Part shown: in pieces, positions 44,668 through 53,972 of the stretch
Layout: every line of letters begins with the position of its first letter
Numbering within the stretch: the stretch's first letter is position 1
Assembly (NCBI GenBank): GCA_965140365.1
Contig: OZ223196.1
From: Hydrogenovibrio sp965140365
GTDB lineage: Bacteria > Pseudomonadota > Gammaproteobacteria > Thiomicrospirales > Thiomicrospiraceae
DNA length: 64,000 nt
Reading direction: 5' to 3' (one strand)
Notes under the pieces: generated by a model
Databases searched by the model: none
Seen by the model: only the letters and a program-made list of their open reading frames with translations
Told to the model about the DNA's origin: nothing
Translations under genes and position numbers: made by a program

Positions 44668-44746
44668 AATGGTTAAAATCTCTGTATTGCACCAAAAGAC
44701 CTCCGCTTGAATCTCAAACCGATTCAATCAGACTGACAAATGTCTT

Positions 44747-45214
44747 TTAGCAGCTCAAATCAAAACTGATAATCAGTTTGGCTTTCACAGGAAAGCTCTG
44801 AGCAAACGCATCCGGTAGAAATAGCGTCTGCGAGGGAAATTGGGCCTTGAAGATATAGGTTGAGGGCGACTCGCCCGGTTGCTTTTGAATATCCACGCTC
44901 ACGTCACTTTTGCCCAAGCCGTCAAACATTCCGGTAAAGCCATCCTTAATGAAGGTTTCGGCCCCACCTGAATTCAGTTCGACTTTGTGAGCTTGACATG
45001 TCACCGTATTCAAGGTGAGATCAGGGTCAATCGCCTGCGCATTGGCCTGATTCATCATCAACTGATAGGCATCGGCCATGACATCATTGGCCGACAGTCG
45101 ATCGGCGACATAACCGGTCAAATCCACCACGGCCAATAATGCAATCATCAAAAAAGGCAGCAGATAAGCTGCCTCAATCATCATGACCCCTCTCTGAAAT
45201 TTAAGCGATTTCAT
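44747..45214 (-). CDS. TadE/TadF-like minor pseudopilin
   Basis: 155 aa. It starts with a TadE-like leader and helix (FQRGVMMIEAAYLLPFLMIALLAVVDLTGYVADR). The body has two cysteines (VTCQAHKV and a C-terminal SC) that could form a disulfide. It lies between the pilin and rcpC genes. Which of TadE or TadF it corresponds to is not decidable. Confidence 0.8.
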   Translation of the reverse strand: MKSLKFQRGVMMIEAAYLLPFLMIALLAVVDLTGYVADRLSANDVMADAYQLMMNQANAQAIDPDLTLNTVTCQAHKVELNSGGAETFIKDGFTGMFDGLGKSDVSVDIQKQPGESPSTYIFKAQFPSQTLFLPDAFAQSFPVKAKLIISFDLSC

Positions 45215-45222
45215 CCAAGCCG

Positions 45223-45465
45223 CTATGATCCTGATCCAGAACCGGAATCGGTTCCTGTCGCTTTATTCGCAGCATTTGTGATAATCTGATCCACCGCTTT
45301 ACCCATACCTTTAGTGGTATCATCCGTAAAGACCAATCCCGCAATTCCGACCACGGCCGCCACAACAAGGGCATACTCAACCATGGTAGCGCCTTTTTGC
45401 TTTTTGAGCTTTTTGTTCAATGACTGGGTGGGTGTGTTTTTAGAAGTATTCGTTTTGTCTAACAT
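45223..45465 (-). CDS. flp: Flp-type pilin
   Basis: 80 aa. A basic leader of about 25 residues ends at KKQKG, then ATMVEYALVVAAVVGIAGLVF forms the Flp hydrophobic core with the Glu at +5 after processing. A Gly/Ser-rich tail (GTDSGSGSGS) ends it. AAGGAAG precedes the start. It is first in the operon. No prepilin peptidase gene (tadV) is present in the window. Confidence 0.92.
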   Translation of the reverse strand: MLDKTNTSKNTPTQSLNKKLKKQKGATMVEYALVVAAVVGIAGLVFTDDTTKGMGKAVDQIITNAANKATGTDSGSGSGS

Positions 45466-46036
45466 GTTTATCTTCCTTGTTTTTTATGAAATTTAGAGTG
45501 CTGCCGTTTTCGGCGTTTTTCAATTAAAACGTAAGGACTTTTGCCATGCAATAAAATTAATAGCTTTTCATAAACAAAACTTTTGATCGAGAGATAAGCG
45601 TTTTTTAATAGGTTTTTTGAGTCCTTAAAAAACAATCTAAACAATTGATATAATTAATAAATATTAATTTTTTACTACCATAAGATAACTTAATTTAATA
45701 ATATTCTTATATAAGAAAAGTCTAATTTTAAAAGCGCTTTTGAGACCTCATTCAGCAAATTTTGCATCGTTTACCTCCAAAAAATTCCTCAACAATCGAC
45801 AAATTCATCTCCGGAAAATGACCAGGCCTGGTCGTTTTCGTCCATCCTTCATCCACCCAAAATTGGTGCAAGCCGGTAACAAATCAAAATCCATTTTGCT
45901 TGATAACACCACTATCTCTTTTATTTTTAAGTGTTTTTCCTAATCAGAACAAAAATTGCTTTTATACTTCAAAGAACTTATTTTAACCCATAGGAACTTT
46001 CTTGAAATCTGTCTAACATTTTTATTAGGAACTGAA
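45466..46036. other. AT-rich intergenic region upstream of flp
   Basis: 571 bases between flp (minus) and the chemotaxis gene (plus), much AT-richer than its surroundings. It should hold both promoters. The only recognisable element is the palindrome copy at 45822. A 67-codon frame here shows no family resemblance and no ribosome site. Confidence 0.6.
45815..45838. repeat. Extended CCAGGCCTGG palindrome
   Basis: GACCAGGCCTGGTC is fully symmetrical, and AAAA/TTTT arms extend it to 24 bp with one mismatched pair. It stands about 200 bases before the chemotaxis gene and does not directly follow any gene, so a terminator role is not obvious here. Confidence 0.65.
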
Positions 46037-48091
46037 ATGCGCATAACCCTTGTTGGAATCGTCTTCATCAACCTTCTACTCGGAGCCTTGATATCCGCCT
46101 TGTATGTTACGAATCCCGACCTCAGTCCTTGGGGATTGGTGCCGGCGTCCTTAGCGGTCGGACTACTGTCGATAACCATCTTTTATCAAAAACTCCTGTC
46201 GCACCAACAAGCCTTTATCGCCGATTTACTGAAAGATAAGGAGGCCTCCACGGACCTGCCCAGTGGTTTGCAGAATTCACTGCGCAGCCTTATCGAAGTG
46301 CCCGCTTCCAACCAGGATTACGAAGTGCTACTGGAAGCCTTCAAGACGGGGCATACCGACACGCTCACACAGCAAGGCTTACCGGAAAAGATTGTCACCG
46401 AACTGAATGACCTGACCCGGCAAAATCAACGCGCCGATCAAGTGATGGGCGATGTCATCGAAGCGATTCAATCCGCCGACTTTGGCGGGCAACTGACACT
46501 GGCGAAAGCGGAAAATGATATTCAAACCGCCCAAACCGTGGTGGCAAAGATGGCCGACGACCTGCTGGCCTTACACAAACAAGGCGCGAACCGAGAAACC
46601 GCCTTGAGCCGCATTCAAGAACATTTAAAAGACAACCCGACTTTCCTGGCCTGCTGGAGCGGCTGGGAACCGAATGCTTACGACGGCCAGGACGCGACAT
46701 TTCAATCCAAAGACTGGCACGATGCCACCGGACGCTTTATGCCGTTTTGGGGGCGTTCCGGCGACCAGATGGCGTTGGAACCACTGGTGGATTACGAAGT
46801 GCCAGGCCTGGGCGATTTTTACCTACAACCCTTGCAGACACGCCAACCGCAAATTGTCGAGCCTTATATGTATCCGGTCGGTGACGACGAATTTCTCATC
46901 ACCAGCGTGGTGACACCGATTATCGACAACGGTACCGTTATCGGGGTGGCCGGTATCGACATTTCTTTATCACAACACCTGGACGCCCTGTCCGACAACT
47001 TGATGCCACAGCACCAAAAAATCGTGCAGAACAGCGTTCAAGCGATGATGACCTTAAAAAGCGCGCTGGCGGAAGTCACCCGCGTGATGTTCTTTATGGC
47101 CAACGGTCAATTTTCGTATCGAGTCGATCAAACCTTACCGGGTGATCTGGAAGCCTTAAAATCGACCGTCAACGATTCGGTCTCCTCACTGGATGAAGCC
47201 TTTACGGACATCAACCGAAGCATGAGCGCTTTCTCAAAAGGCGACTTAACCCAACAAATTCAAAACCATTACAGCGGCGATCTGGAACACCTGAAGCAAG
47301 GCATTAACCAGGCCATGGATAATCTGCACAAAATTCTGCAACAAACTGCCGAGACAGCCGATTCCGTGGTCGATAATATGCAATCACTCGGCCAAGACAA
47401 CCAAAACCTGAATGCCCGCACCCAACAGCAGGCGGCCTCGCTGGAAGAAACCGCATCAAGCATGGAAGAACTCACGCATACCATCCGCAACACGGCACAA
47501 GAATCCAAAACGGCGATGCAATTGGGCAATCAGGTAAAATCACATGTGGCACAAGGCAGCGACATCGCCAATCAAAGTCAGGAAGCGATGAATGAAATCA
47601 GTGCCGCCAGCCAGAAAATCGCCGACATCGTGCAAATCATCGACGGCATATCCTTCCAAACCAACCTCTTGGCCTTAAACGCTTCGGTGGAATCGGCACG
47701 AGCCGGTGAGCATGGTCGCGGCTTTGCGGTGGTGGCGGGTGAAGTGCGCTCTCTGGCGTTACGCGCTTCGCAATCGTCCAACGACATTAAAGAACTGGTG
47801 GAGAAGAACCTTGCGTCAGTCAACCGTGGACAGCAGCTCTCGGAGCAATCCGCGCAGTCTTTAAATGAAATCAATCAAACCATCGACGAGCTGGCGACCA
47901 TCGTCACCGAAATCAGCGCGGCGGCCGACCAGGAAATGCGCAGTGTCGAACAGGTCAACCAAGCGGTGTCGCAGTTGGATCAATTTACGCAGGAAAATGC
48001 GGCGCTGTCCGACCAGTCGGCGCAGCTCAGTGCGACCATGACCAACAAAGCGCAGGAACTGCAAAAAACCATGAACGCCATCAAGCTCTAA
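46037..48091 (+). CDS. Methyl-accepting chemotaxis protein with Cache-like domain
   Basis: 684 aa from the ATG at 46037, which follows AGGA; the frame is open 27 codons further. Two membrane helices (about 4-24 and 34-51) separated by a short loop come first. A Cache/PDC-like domain at about 185-315 ends in TPIIDNGTVIGVAGIDISL. HAMP-like linkers and an MCP signalling domain (ALNASVESARAGEHGRGFAVVAGEVR) complete it. The Cache segment follows both helices, so it would be cytoplasmic. It lies divergent from the pilus operon. Confidence 0.9.
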   Translation: MRITLVGIVFINLLLGALISALYVTNPDLSPWGLVPASLAVGLLSITIFYQKLLSHQQAFIADLLKDKEASTDLPSGLQNSLRSLIEVPASNQDYEVLLEAFKTGHTDTLTQQGLPEKIVTELNDLTRQNQRADQVMGDVIEAIQSADFGGQLTLAKAENDIQTAQTVVAKMADDLLALHKQGANRETALSRIQEHLKDNPTFLACWSGWEPNAYDGQDATFQSKDWHDATGRFMPFWGRSGDQMALEPLVDYEVPGLGDFYLQPLQTRQPQIVEPYMYPVGDDEFLITSVVTPIIDNGTVIGVAGIDISLSQHLDALSDNLMPQHQKIVQNSVQAMMTLKSALAEVTRVMFFMANGQFSYRVDQTLPGDLEALKSTVNDSVSSLDEAFTDINRSMSAFSKGDLTQQIQNHYSGDLEHLKQGINQAMDNLHKILQQTAETADSVVDNMQSLGQDNQNLNARTQQQAASLEETASSMEELTHTIRNTAQESKTAMQLGNQVKSHVAQGSDIANQSQEAMNEISAASQKIADIVQIIDGISFQTNLLALNASVESARAGEHGRGFAVVAGEVRSLALRASQSSNDIKELVEKNLASVNRGQQLSEQSAQSLNEINQTIDELATIVTEISAAADQEMRSVEQVNQAVSQLDQFTQENAALSDQSAQLSATMTNKAQELQKTMNAIKL

Positions 48092-48210
48092 ACCGCGAGA
48101 AACACGCCAAAAAGGATGTGGCAGACCACCAACAAACCACCAAAATAAACGTAAAACTCACGGTGCATCCATAATTTGAAGCCGAATCGAAAGATTCTTT
48201 AAATAAAGGT

Positions 48211-48239
48211 TTGACAGCGCCTTGGGGCATCTCTATAAT
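48211..48239 (+). promoter_or_regulatory. Strong sigma-70 promoter for the tRNA cluster
   Basis: TTGACA at 48211 and TATAAT at 48234 are both consensus, with an optimal 17-bp spacer. tRNA-Phe begins 17 bases after the -10 box. Confidence 0.92.
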
Positions 48240-48255
48240 ACGCCGAATTAATTCA

Positions 48256-48331
48256 GGCCACATAGCTCAGTCGGTAGAGCAAAGGATTGAAAATCCTTGT
48301 GTCCCTGGTTCGATTCCAGGTGTGGCCACCA
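48256..48331 (+). tRNA. tRNA-Phe (GAA)
   Basis: 76 nt including encoded CCA. The acceptor arm pairs GGCCACA with TGTGGCC; the anticodon loop TTGAAAA (anticodon GAA at 48289-48291) sits between AAGGA and TCCTT; the T arm is CTGGTTCGATTCCAG. Confidence 0.97.
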
Positions 48332-48337
48332 CATTTT

Positions 48338-48421
<84 letters not shown>

Positions 48422-48426
48422 CCTTT

Positions 48427-48451
48427 AAAGCCCGAGTTTTCTCGGGCTTTT
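48427..48451 (+). terminator. Intrinsic terminator after tRNA-Leu (UAG)
   Basis: AAAGCCCGAG and CTCGGGCTTT pair around TTTT and are followed by a T-run. Confidence 0.92.
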
Positions 48452-48551
48452 TCATTTCCAGCCCCGGAAAAACCTCTCCCCCCTATTCAATCATCTTTTC
48501 CCGCTTGACAAGCGCCCAGCCATTGATAATAATGCGCCTTCCAAACATCAT

Positions 48552-48638
48552 GCGGATGTGGCGGAATTGGTAGACGCGCAGGGTTCAGGTCTCTGTGGGA
48601 TAAAACCCGTGGGAGTTCAAGTCTCCCCATCCGCACCA
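48552..48638 (+). tRNA. tRNA-Leu (CAG)
   Basis: 87 nt with encoded CCA and a long variable arm. GCGGATG pairs with CATCCGC. The anticodon loop TTCAGGT gives CAG, flanked by CAGGG/CTCTG with one G-U pair. It lies beyond the first terminator, so it needs its own promoter or readthrough. Confidence 0.95.
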
Positions 48639-48809
48639 ATACTTCCTTGAAAGCTCCCGTTTTTCAATGACGTCCAACACCGCCCTTCCATTTTTTTGTC
48701 ATCTTCTACTATCCCTTGCCGATACATTTTGTGATAAAGTTAAATAACTCCCCCGAACCGCAAACCGGTTTACCATAACCCCGAAAAACCTGTCACTGGG
48801 TATGCCGCT

Positions 48810-49160
48810 ATGGGCAAACGAGAATTTAAAACCGAGCTGGATTACGAAATCATCGACTGGTTGCTCACCCTTCCGCTGGAGCAACGCAAGAAAGAATTGC
48901 AGCAATGCAATATGAATTCGCTCGCCCATGCGATGGCCAAAAAATACCCACTGAACGATGCCAAAAAAATGGTGAAAGGCTTAAGCAAAACCATGAACGC
49001 CGAGTTCATTAAAGCCGTGCGCATTTATAAGGGCGACCTTCCGGCCCCGACCAAAACCCGCAGAAGAATCACAATAACCAAACCCCGTTATTGGCCGCCG
49101 ATTTTAGCCAGCATTATTTTATTACTGCTGATTGTCTTTCTCGATCGACTGATGCCTTAA
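48810..49160 (+). CDS. Tail-anchored small protein, unknown
   Basis: 116 aa. The charged helical N-terminal part (DYEIIDWLLTLPLEQRKKEL) has no recognised family. The C-terminus PPILASIILLLLIVFLDRLMP is a single hydrophobic helix, suggesting tail anchoring in the inner membrane. The ATG is in a good context and the gene converges on the MFS gene with a gap of 17 bases. Confidence 0.65.
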   Translation: MGKREFKTELDYEIIDWLLTLPLEQRKKELQQCNMNSLAHAMAKKYPLNDAKKMVKGLSKTMNAEFIKAVRIYKGDLPAPTKTRRRITITKPRYWPPILASIILLLLIVFLDRLMP

Positions 49161-49177
49161 CGCATTCCTCCGCTCGG

Positions 49178-50476
49178 TTACACCCACTGCCGCCCTTGAC
49201 GAAAGACCCAAACCACAGCGACCAGTTTCAAGACCACCGGCACCAGCCCATACATCACCCACAAGGCGTTCAGCGCAGCGGGCGTGCCCTGCTTCAAATG
49301 CAATGTTTCCAAAATCGGCAAGGCGATGCCCAGCGATAAAGCCACCGCCAGTTTTGTCAACAACCCCCATAAACCAAACATCGACCCGGCCGCCCGAACC
49401 GACTGTTTTTCCAACCGATGCACCAGGTCAACCTGCAAGGATGACGGCAAAGCCAGATCGGCTCCCAAACTGAGTCCGGTCAGGACACACACCAGCAAAT
49501 ACCCTTCAAAATCCCCTGCTTCCACCCAAATCAAGCCGGTGAAACTGATGGCCGAAAACAACATCGAAAACGCCCAGGCCTGGTACTTTTCCAGTGTTTT
49601 CGATACCCAAAACCAAAACGGTAACCCCACAATCCCGGACACGAAAAACACCGCCAGCAATACTCCTGCTTGCGCTTCCATCTGCAATGCGTAGGTCACA
49701 AAAAACATAAACAGCGTCGCCGGAAAGGCATTGGCGAGGTTATTCAAAAAATACGCTGGCATAATGCCAAAACTCCAGCGATGTTGCTGCCACAAGGTTT
49801 GAATGAAGACCGGGTGGTTCAGCCCCCCTTTCGAGTCATTTAAAATCGGTTTCAACCGCCAGGCCTGGAGTAGCAAAGCCACCGCTAAACCAATAAACAA
49901 AACAACAAACAGGGTATGAAACACCTCGCGCGACGTTGGCGGCAGCGACAAAACCACCGGCAAACTTAATGCCACCATGACACCGATCAGCCCAAACCCT
50001 TCACGAAACGAAGTCAAGCGGGTTTTTAAGTCGGGTTGAGGTGTCAGTTTGGAAACCAAAGCCTGATACGGCACGGAAATCAGCGTCCACCCCAAAAACG
50101 TCATAAAACTCCAAAGCACCAAATACCAGAAGGTCTGTTGCTGAAAGGCGGCCTCAAACGGAAAAAACAACGGCCAGCACCCAACTACCAAGAGTACGGC
50201 ACCCAACTGAATCTGTCGCAAATAGCCCAAGTGTCGAGTCCAACGATCCGAATAAAACCCCACTAACGGATCGGTCAGCATATCCGTCAACCGTGTCACC
50301 AGCAGCGCCAAGCCAATTGCCGTCAAACTCACCCCCCAATTCTCAAACCAATAGTTGGGCATATAAAAGTAAAACGGCACCCCCAGCATGGCCAACGGCA
50401 AGCCCATCGCCCCATAACCGAAATCGGTCCAAAGCGAATGTCCCGTACGTTTTGCCATTTGCGGCCAAATCATCAT
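49178..50476 (-). CDS. MFS transporter (GPH-like), light-island member
   Basis: 432 aa with about twelve membrane helices. DMLTDPLVGFYSDRW after helix two resembles the GPH/MFS sugar-cation symporter signature (D-x2-G-x3-D-R). The substrate is unknown. It is third in the minus-strand operon after the SDR and NTF2-like genes, overlapping the latter by four bases. Similar transporters occur in photolyase/LitR gene clusters of other bacteria. Two palindrome copies are read as Gln-Ala-Trp. Confidence 0.85.
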   Translation of the reverse strand: MMIWPQMAKRTGHSLWTDFGYGAMGLPLAMLGVPFYFYMPNYWFENWGVSLTAIGLALLVTRLTDMLTDPLVGFYSDRWTRHLGYLRQIQLGAVLLVVGCWPLFFPFEAAFQQQTFWYLVLWSFMTFLGWTLISVPYQALVSKLTPQPDLKTRLTSFREGFGLIGVMVALSLPVVLSLPPTSREVFHTLFVVLFIGLAVALLLQAWRLKPILNDSKGGLNHPVFIQTLWQQHRWSFGIMPAYFLNNLANAFPATLFMFFVTYALQMEAQAGVLLAVFFVSGIVGLPFWFWVSKTLEKYQAWAFSMLFSAISFTGLIWVEAGDFEGYLLVCVLTGLSLGADLALPSSLQVDLVHRLEKQSVRAAGSMFGLWGLLTKLAVALSLGIALPILETLHLKQGTPAALNALWVMYGLVPVVLKLVAVVWVFRQGRQWV

Positions 50477-50910
50477 TGAACCGCCCTTAATTTTCCGTTA
50501 ATCCAACGAATCACTGTCCTCAATACCGGAACCGTTTGATACACATATCGCCCCGTATCCCAATAATCGATATGTGAAACGACTTTCCCCTGAGAATCGA
50601 ACACCACCTTTGACGTACCCACGATGGCATACGGTTCGAAGCGACTGTCCACAAAATGAAACTGCCATTCCAAAAAAGCGGTATCTCCATTCAGCGCTCG
50701 GCTCAAAACCGAAAAACGCGGTTGGCTTACCGTATGAAACATATGTTCAAAAATGGCCCGAATCGCTTGCGGCCCAACCACTTGATTAAACGGGTCTTCA
50801 AAGTAGGCTTCATCGGCAAAAAGAGGGTCCAACTGGGCGGCCAAATTGTGTGGTGACAAAGATTCAAACATATCGACATAAGCCGCCAAATCCGGTGCAT
50901 GATCACGCAT
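50473..50910 (-). CDS. NTF2-like (SnoaL/limonene-epoxide-hydrolase fold) protein
   Basis: 145 aa. A cone-like NTF2 fold is suggested by the sequence LFADEAYFEDPFNQVVGPQAIRAIF followed by FLEWQFHFV and VSHIDYWDTGRYVY. The substrate is unknown. It overlaps both neighbours by a few bases in the SDR-NTF2-MFS operon, a conserved part of light-induced clusters. Confidence 0.82.
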   Translation of the reverse strand: MRDHAPDLAAYVDMFESLSPHNLAAQLDPLFADEAYFEDPFNQVVGPQAIRAIFEHMFHTVSQPRFSVLSRALNGDTAFLEWQFHFVDSRFEPYAIVGTSKVVFDSQGKVVSHIDYWDTGRYVYQTVPVLRTVIRWINGKLRAVQ

Positions 50911-51670
50911 TTTTTAGCATCCTCCGCGTCAAAGCGAGCGTCCAGCGCGTTGGCAGACAGCGCATGAGCTTCAACACCCACGTCAATTTTTTCGGAAAGT
51001 GCAGTTCAAAATCACTGGAATCCTTCGCCAACCAATCGGCAATGCGAGTGGCCGTCTCGTCCGGCGTCATTAACGCCGGCATCTCAAACGTATTTTTGGC
51101 GGTCAACCGGGTTTTCACAAATCCGTGGTTAACCACCTGCAAGCGAATACCGGCTTGCTGCAATTCCGGCCACAAGGATTCGGCCAAATTCAATAGCGCC
51201 GCTTTCGGAGCCGAATAACCGCCGCCATACGGCAAGCCGACTTGGTTGGCAATACTCAAATTCCAAATCCAGCGCATCGGCGGTTTTCCTCTGGCGCGCC
51301 ATTCGTCGCGCATCGCCAACTGCAAGGCCACACACCCCAGGTAATTCACCTGCGTCATCATTAGATAATCCGACCACTCAGCTTCCTGCCAGGGCGTCGG
51401 TGTATAAGTCCCGGCGTTGTAGAACCAGACATCCAATTGTTCAAAAATCCGCCAGGCCTGCGCCGCTTTGGCTGGCAAACTTTCCGGCTCGGTCACGTCC
51501 ACATCCAAGCAAGCCAAGTCCTCCGGAAAGCGTGTTTTCAAAGCCGACAGCTGCGCGCTCCTCTCGGCTGAACGAGCCGAAGCCACCACTCGATAACCTT
51601 GATTCAAAAGCCGTTCCGTCAACTGTAAACCGATACCGGACGAGGCACCGACAATCCATATTACCACCAT
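50903..51670 (-). CDS. Short-chain dehydrogenase/reductase
   Basis: 255 aa from the ATG at 51670, supported by GGAGGG upstream; the frame runs further but adds a non-conserved stretch. The Rossmann motif GASSGIG is at residues 8-14, and the catalytic region contains NLSIANQVGLPYGGGYSAPKAAL (Ser, Tyr-x-x-x-Lys; here Y-S-A-P-K). It is NAD(P)-dependent with unknown substrate. It heads the minus-strand light operon and carries a near-copy of the palindrome. Confidence 0.88.
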   Translation of the reverse strand: MVVIWIVGASSGIGLQLTERLLNQGYRVVASARSAERSAQLSALKTRFPEDLACLDVDVTEPESLPAKAAQAWRIFEQLDVWFYNAGTYTPTPWQEAEWSDYLMMTQVNYLGCVALQLAMRDEWRARGKPPMRWIWNLSIANQVGLPYGGGYSAPKAALLNLAESLWPELQQAGIRLQVVNHGFVKTRLTAKNTFEMPALMTPDETATRIADWLAKDSSDFELHFPKKLTWVLKLMRCLPTRWTLALTRRMLKNA

Positions 51671-51729
51671 AACATCCCTCCTAAACGCCAAAACAAAAAC
51701 AACGAAAATCAAAAAAATGATTGAATAAC

Positions 51730-51779
51730 TTGCACACATTGTACAACTTATGTATAAATATACTCAACAAGTTATACAA
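51730..51779. promoter_or_regulatory. Divergent promoter with LitR/MerR-type operators
   Basis: Plus strand: TTGCAC, 17 bases, TATAAA. Minus strand: TTGTAT, 17 bases, TATACA. TTGTACAACTT (51739-51749) and AAGTTATACAA (51769-51779) form an inverted pair around GTATAAATATAC. Similar sequence occurs in the litR promoter at 57738. MerR-family regulators commonly bind within 17-19 bp spacers. The sites likely control both light operons. Confidence 0.7.
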
Positions 51780-51802
51780 ACTCTTTTTAAGAGGCGGACA
51801 TT

Positions 51803-53182
51803 ATGACCATCGCAACGCATACAAACAGCACACCCTCACCGGCGACTGCAAACTCCGAAAAACAAGCGCCTCGTATCGCCGTCATTGGCAGCGGCATTAG
51901 CGGACTGGCCAGCGCCTGGTTACTCAGTCAACGCTACGATGTCACCCTGTTGGAAAAAAACGATTATTTCGGCGGCCACACCCACACGGTGCCGCTCGAA
52001 ACGTCGGATGCGGGCTCGGTCGCGGTCGACACCGGCTTCATCGTTTACAACGAACCGAATTACCCCTTGCTGACCAAAATGTTGCATCACCTGAAAATCG
52101 AGACACACCCCACGGAAATGAGCTTTTCCGTGTCCATCAACCAAGGGGAAATCGAATACTCCGGCAATAACCTCAACACCTTGTTTGCCCAACGCCGCAA
52201 CCTGTTTTCACCGATGCATTGGCAAATGCTGACGGACATCATCCGCTTCAACCGCCTGGCCAAACAACGGCTGGGCACCCCGCTTGAGAACGCACAGGAC
52301 CAAACGTTGGAAGACTTCTTAACGGCTCACGCCTTCAGTGATGCCCTGATTCATCATTACCTGTTGCCCATGGCCGCCGCCATCTGGTCTTGCCCGACTC
52401 AAACCATGCTGAAATTTCCGGTGCGCAGCTTTTTACAGTTTTTCGAAAACCACGGTTTGCTGAACATCGAAAACCGCCCGCAGTGGCAAACCATCTTCAA
52501 CGGTAGCCACCAATACGTAAAAGCCATCTTCGAAGACGTTAAACAGCATGGTCGTCTCAACGCACACCTGAAAGCTCAAGTCGATCGCATCATCCCATCC
52601 GAGCAGGGATACGATATCGAAACCGCGCAAGGCCTCTTCGCCGGGTTCGATCACATCGTTTTTGCCAGTCATGCCGATGAAAGCCTGAGCTTAATTCCCG
52701 AAACCATCCGGCAGGAATTCGACCGACTGAGCGCGTTTCAATATCAAAAAAACACGGCTTACTTACACAGTGATCGATCCTTGATGCCAAAACGCCGCAT
52801 GACTTGGGCGGCCTGGAATTACCTACGGGATAAAAAAGTGGCCGAAAACCGCGTCGCGGTGACCTACTGGATGAACAAACTGCAATCCCTGCCAACCCAG
52901 CAGGACGTTTTCGTCACCCTAAACCCCATTGAACCCCCAAAAGCCGATTTGACGCAGGCGGTATTCGAATACGACCACCCGGTATTCGACCAGGCCGCCA
53001 TGTCCGCCCAAGAGCAGATCGACACCCTACAAGGCCACCGCAACTTGTGGTTTGCCGGCGCTTACACCGGCTACGGTTTTCACGAAGACGGATTGCGCAG
53101 TGCAGTGAACGTCGCCCAAAAATTTGGCGTTTCACCGCCCTGGGAAACCGCCCCCGATCTAGACGAGGTGCGCCATGCCTAG
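51803..53182 (+). CDS. FAD-dependent oxidoreductase (amine-oxidase type)
   Basis: 459 aa. The dinucleotide motif AVIGSGISGLASAWLLS at about 31-47 binds FAD. VDTGFIVYNEPNYPLL and the C-terminal GHRNLWFAGAYTGYGFHEDGLRSAV motif match the NAD(P)/FAD amine-oxidase family. It always accompanies DUF1365 and a cyclopropane synthase-like gene in light-induced lipid clusters. A role in modifying membrane fatty acids is suspected. It overlaps DUF1365 by eight bases. Confidence 0.88.
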   Translation: MTIATHTNSTPSPATANSEKQAPRIAVIGSGISGLASAWLLSQRYDVTLLEKNDYFGGHTHTVPLETSDAGSVAVDTGFIVYNEPNYPLLTKMLHHLKIETHPTEMSFSVSINQGEIEYSGNNLNTLFAQRRNLFSPMHWQMLTDIIRFNRLAKQRLGTPLENAQDQTLEDFLTAHAFSDALIHHYLLPMAAAIWSCPTQTMLKFPVRSFLQFFENHGLLNIENRPQWQTIFNGSHQYVKAIFEDVKQHGRLNAHLKAQVDRIIPSEQGYDIETAQGLFAGFDHIVFASHADESLSLIPETIRQEFDRLSAFQYQKNTAYLHSDRSLMPKRRMTWAAWNYLRDKKVAENRVAVTYWMNKLQSLPTQQDVFVTLNPIEPPKADLTQAVFEYDHPVFDQAAMSAQEQIDTLQGHRNLWFAGAYTGYGFHEDGLRSAVNVAQKFGVSPPWETAPDLDEVRHA

Positions 53183-53972
53183 CGCACTCTATGACGGCCA
53201 AGTCATGCACCAACGTTTTGGCGGTGTGCCTTATCGCTTTCAATATCGGGTACTCGGCTTGAAAATTGATATCGACCACTTTGAAACAGAAGCCCGCCAC
53301 CTGCGCTGGTTATCGCTCAATCGCTTCAACCTCATCAGCGTTAACACAGCGGACTTCGGCCCCAGAAACGGCCAGGCCTGGCGGGAATGGGTGAATGACT
53401 TCCTGAGCGATTACGGCATCCACACCCCACCCGAGCGGGTCGAACTGGTCTGCATTCCGCGCGTACTCGGTATGGCCTTTAACCCTTTAGCCGTCTGGTA
53501 TGCCTTTAATGCAGACGATCGACTCATCGCCGTCATCGGCGAAGTCAGCAACACTTTCGGGCAATGGCATCATTATGTCCTCACAGACCAAGGCCAACCT
53601 TTGGACGGGGAGTCGCAGATTCTGAAAACGCGGGCCGACAAGCGCTTCCACGTTTCCCCGTTTATCGGCATGAACAGCCATTATGAATTCCGGCTGGCAC
53701 CGCCCAACGAACATTACCGCTTATTCATTAAACAATTCGAAGACGGTCAACCTCGCTTATTAGCAACGCAAAGCGGACAACGCCAGCCATTGACCGACGC
53801 CAATTTATTCAAAGCTTTTCTACGCTTCCCGTTTCACGCCTTGAAAGTGTTGGGCCTGATTCACTGGTGGGCGCTGAAAATCTGGTTACGCGGCGGCCGA
53901 TTTCATCGTACACCGGAACATTTGAACGACATTCAACACAGCCATTCGGAGATGACGCTATGTTCAAAATAA
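53175..53972 (+). CDS. DUF1365 family protein
   Basis: 265 aa, uncharacterised family. Visible conserved parts include YRFQYRVLGLKIDIDHFE, ERVELVCIPRVLGMAFNPLAVWY and HYVLTDQGQ, and KRFHVSPFIGMNSHYEFRLA. DUF1365 sits between the FAD oxidoreductase and the cyclopropane synthase in the conserved cluster. A palindrome copy is read as Gly-Gln-Ala-Trp at about residue 67. Confidence 0.88.
   Translation: MPSALYDGQVMHQRFGGVPYRFQYRVLGLKIDIDHFETEARHLRWLSLNRFNLISVNTADFGPRNGQAWREWVNDFLSDYGIHTPPERVELVCIPRVLGMAFNPLAVWYAFNADDRLIAVIGEVSNTFGQWHHYVLTDQGQPLDGESQILKTRADKRFHVSPFIGMNSHYEFRLAPPNEHYRLFIKQFEDGQPRLLATQSGQRQPLTDANLFKAFLRFPFHALKVLGLIHWWALKIWLRGGRFHRTPEHLNDIQHSHSEMTLCSK

Noticed and set aside
45740..45943. 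67-codon open frame in the flp upstream region
   Set aside because: It has no ribosome site and no family resemblance, contains the palindrome, and lies in an AT-rich promoter region.
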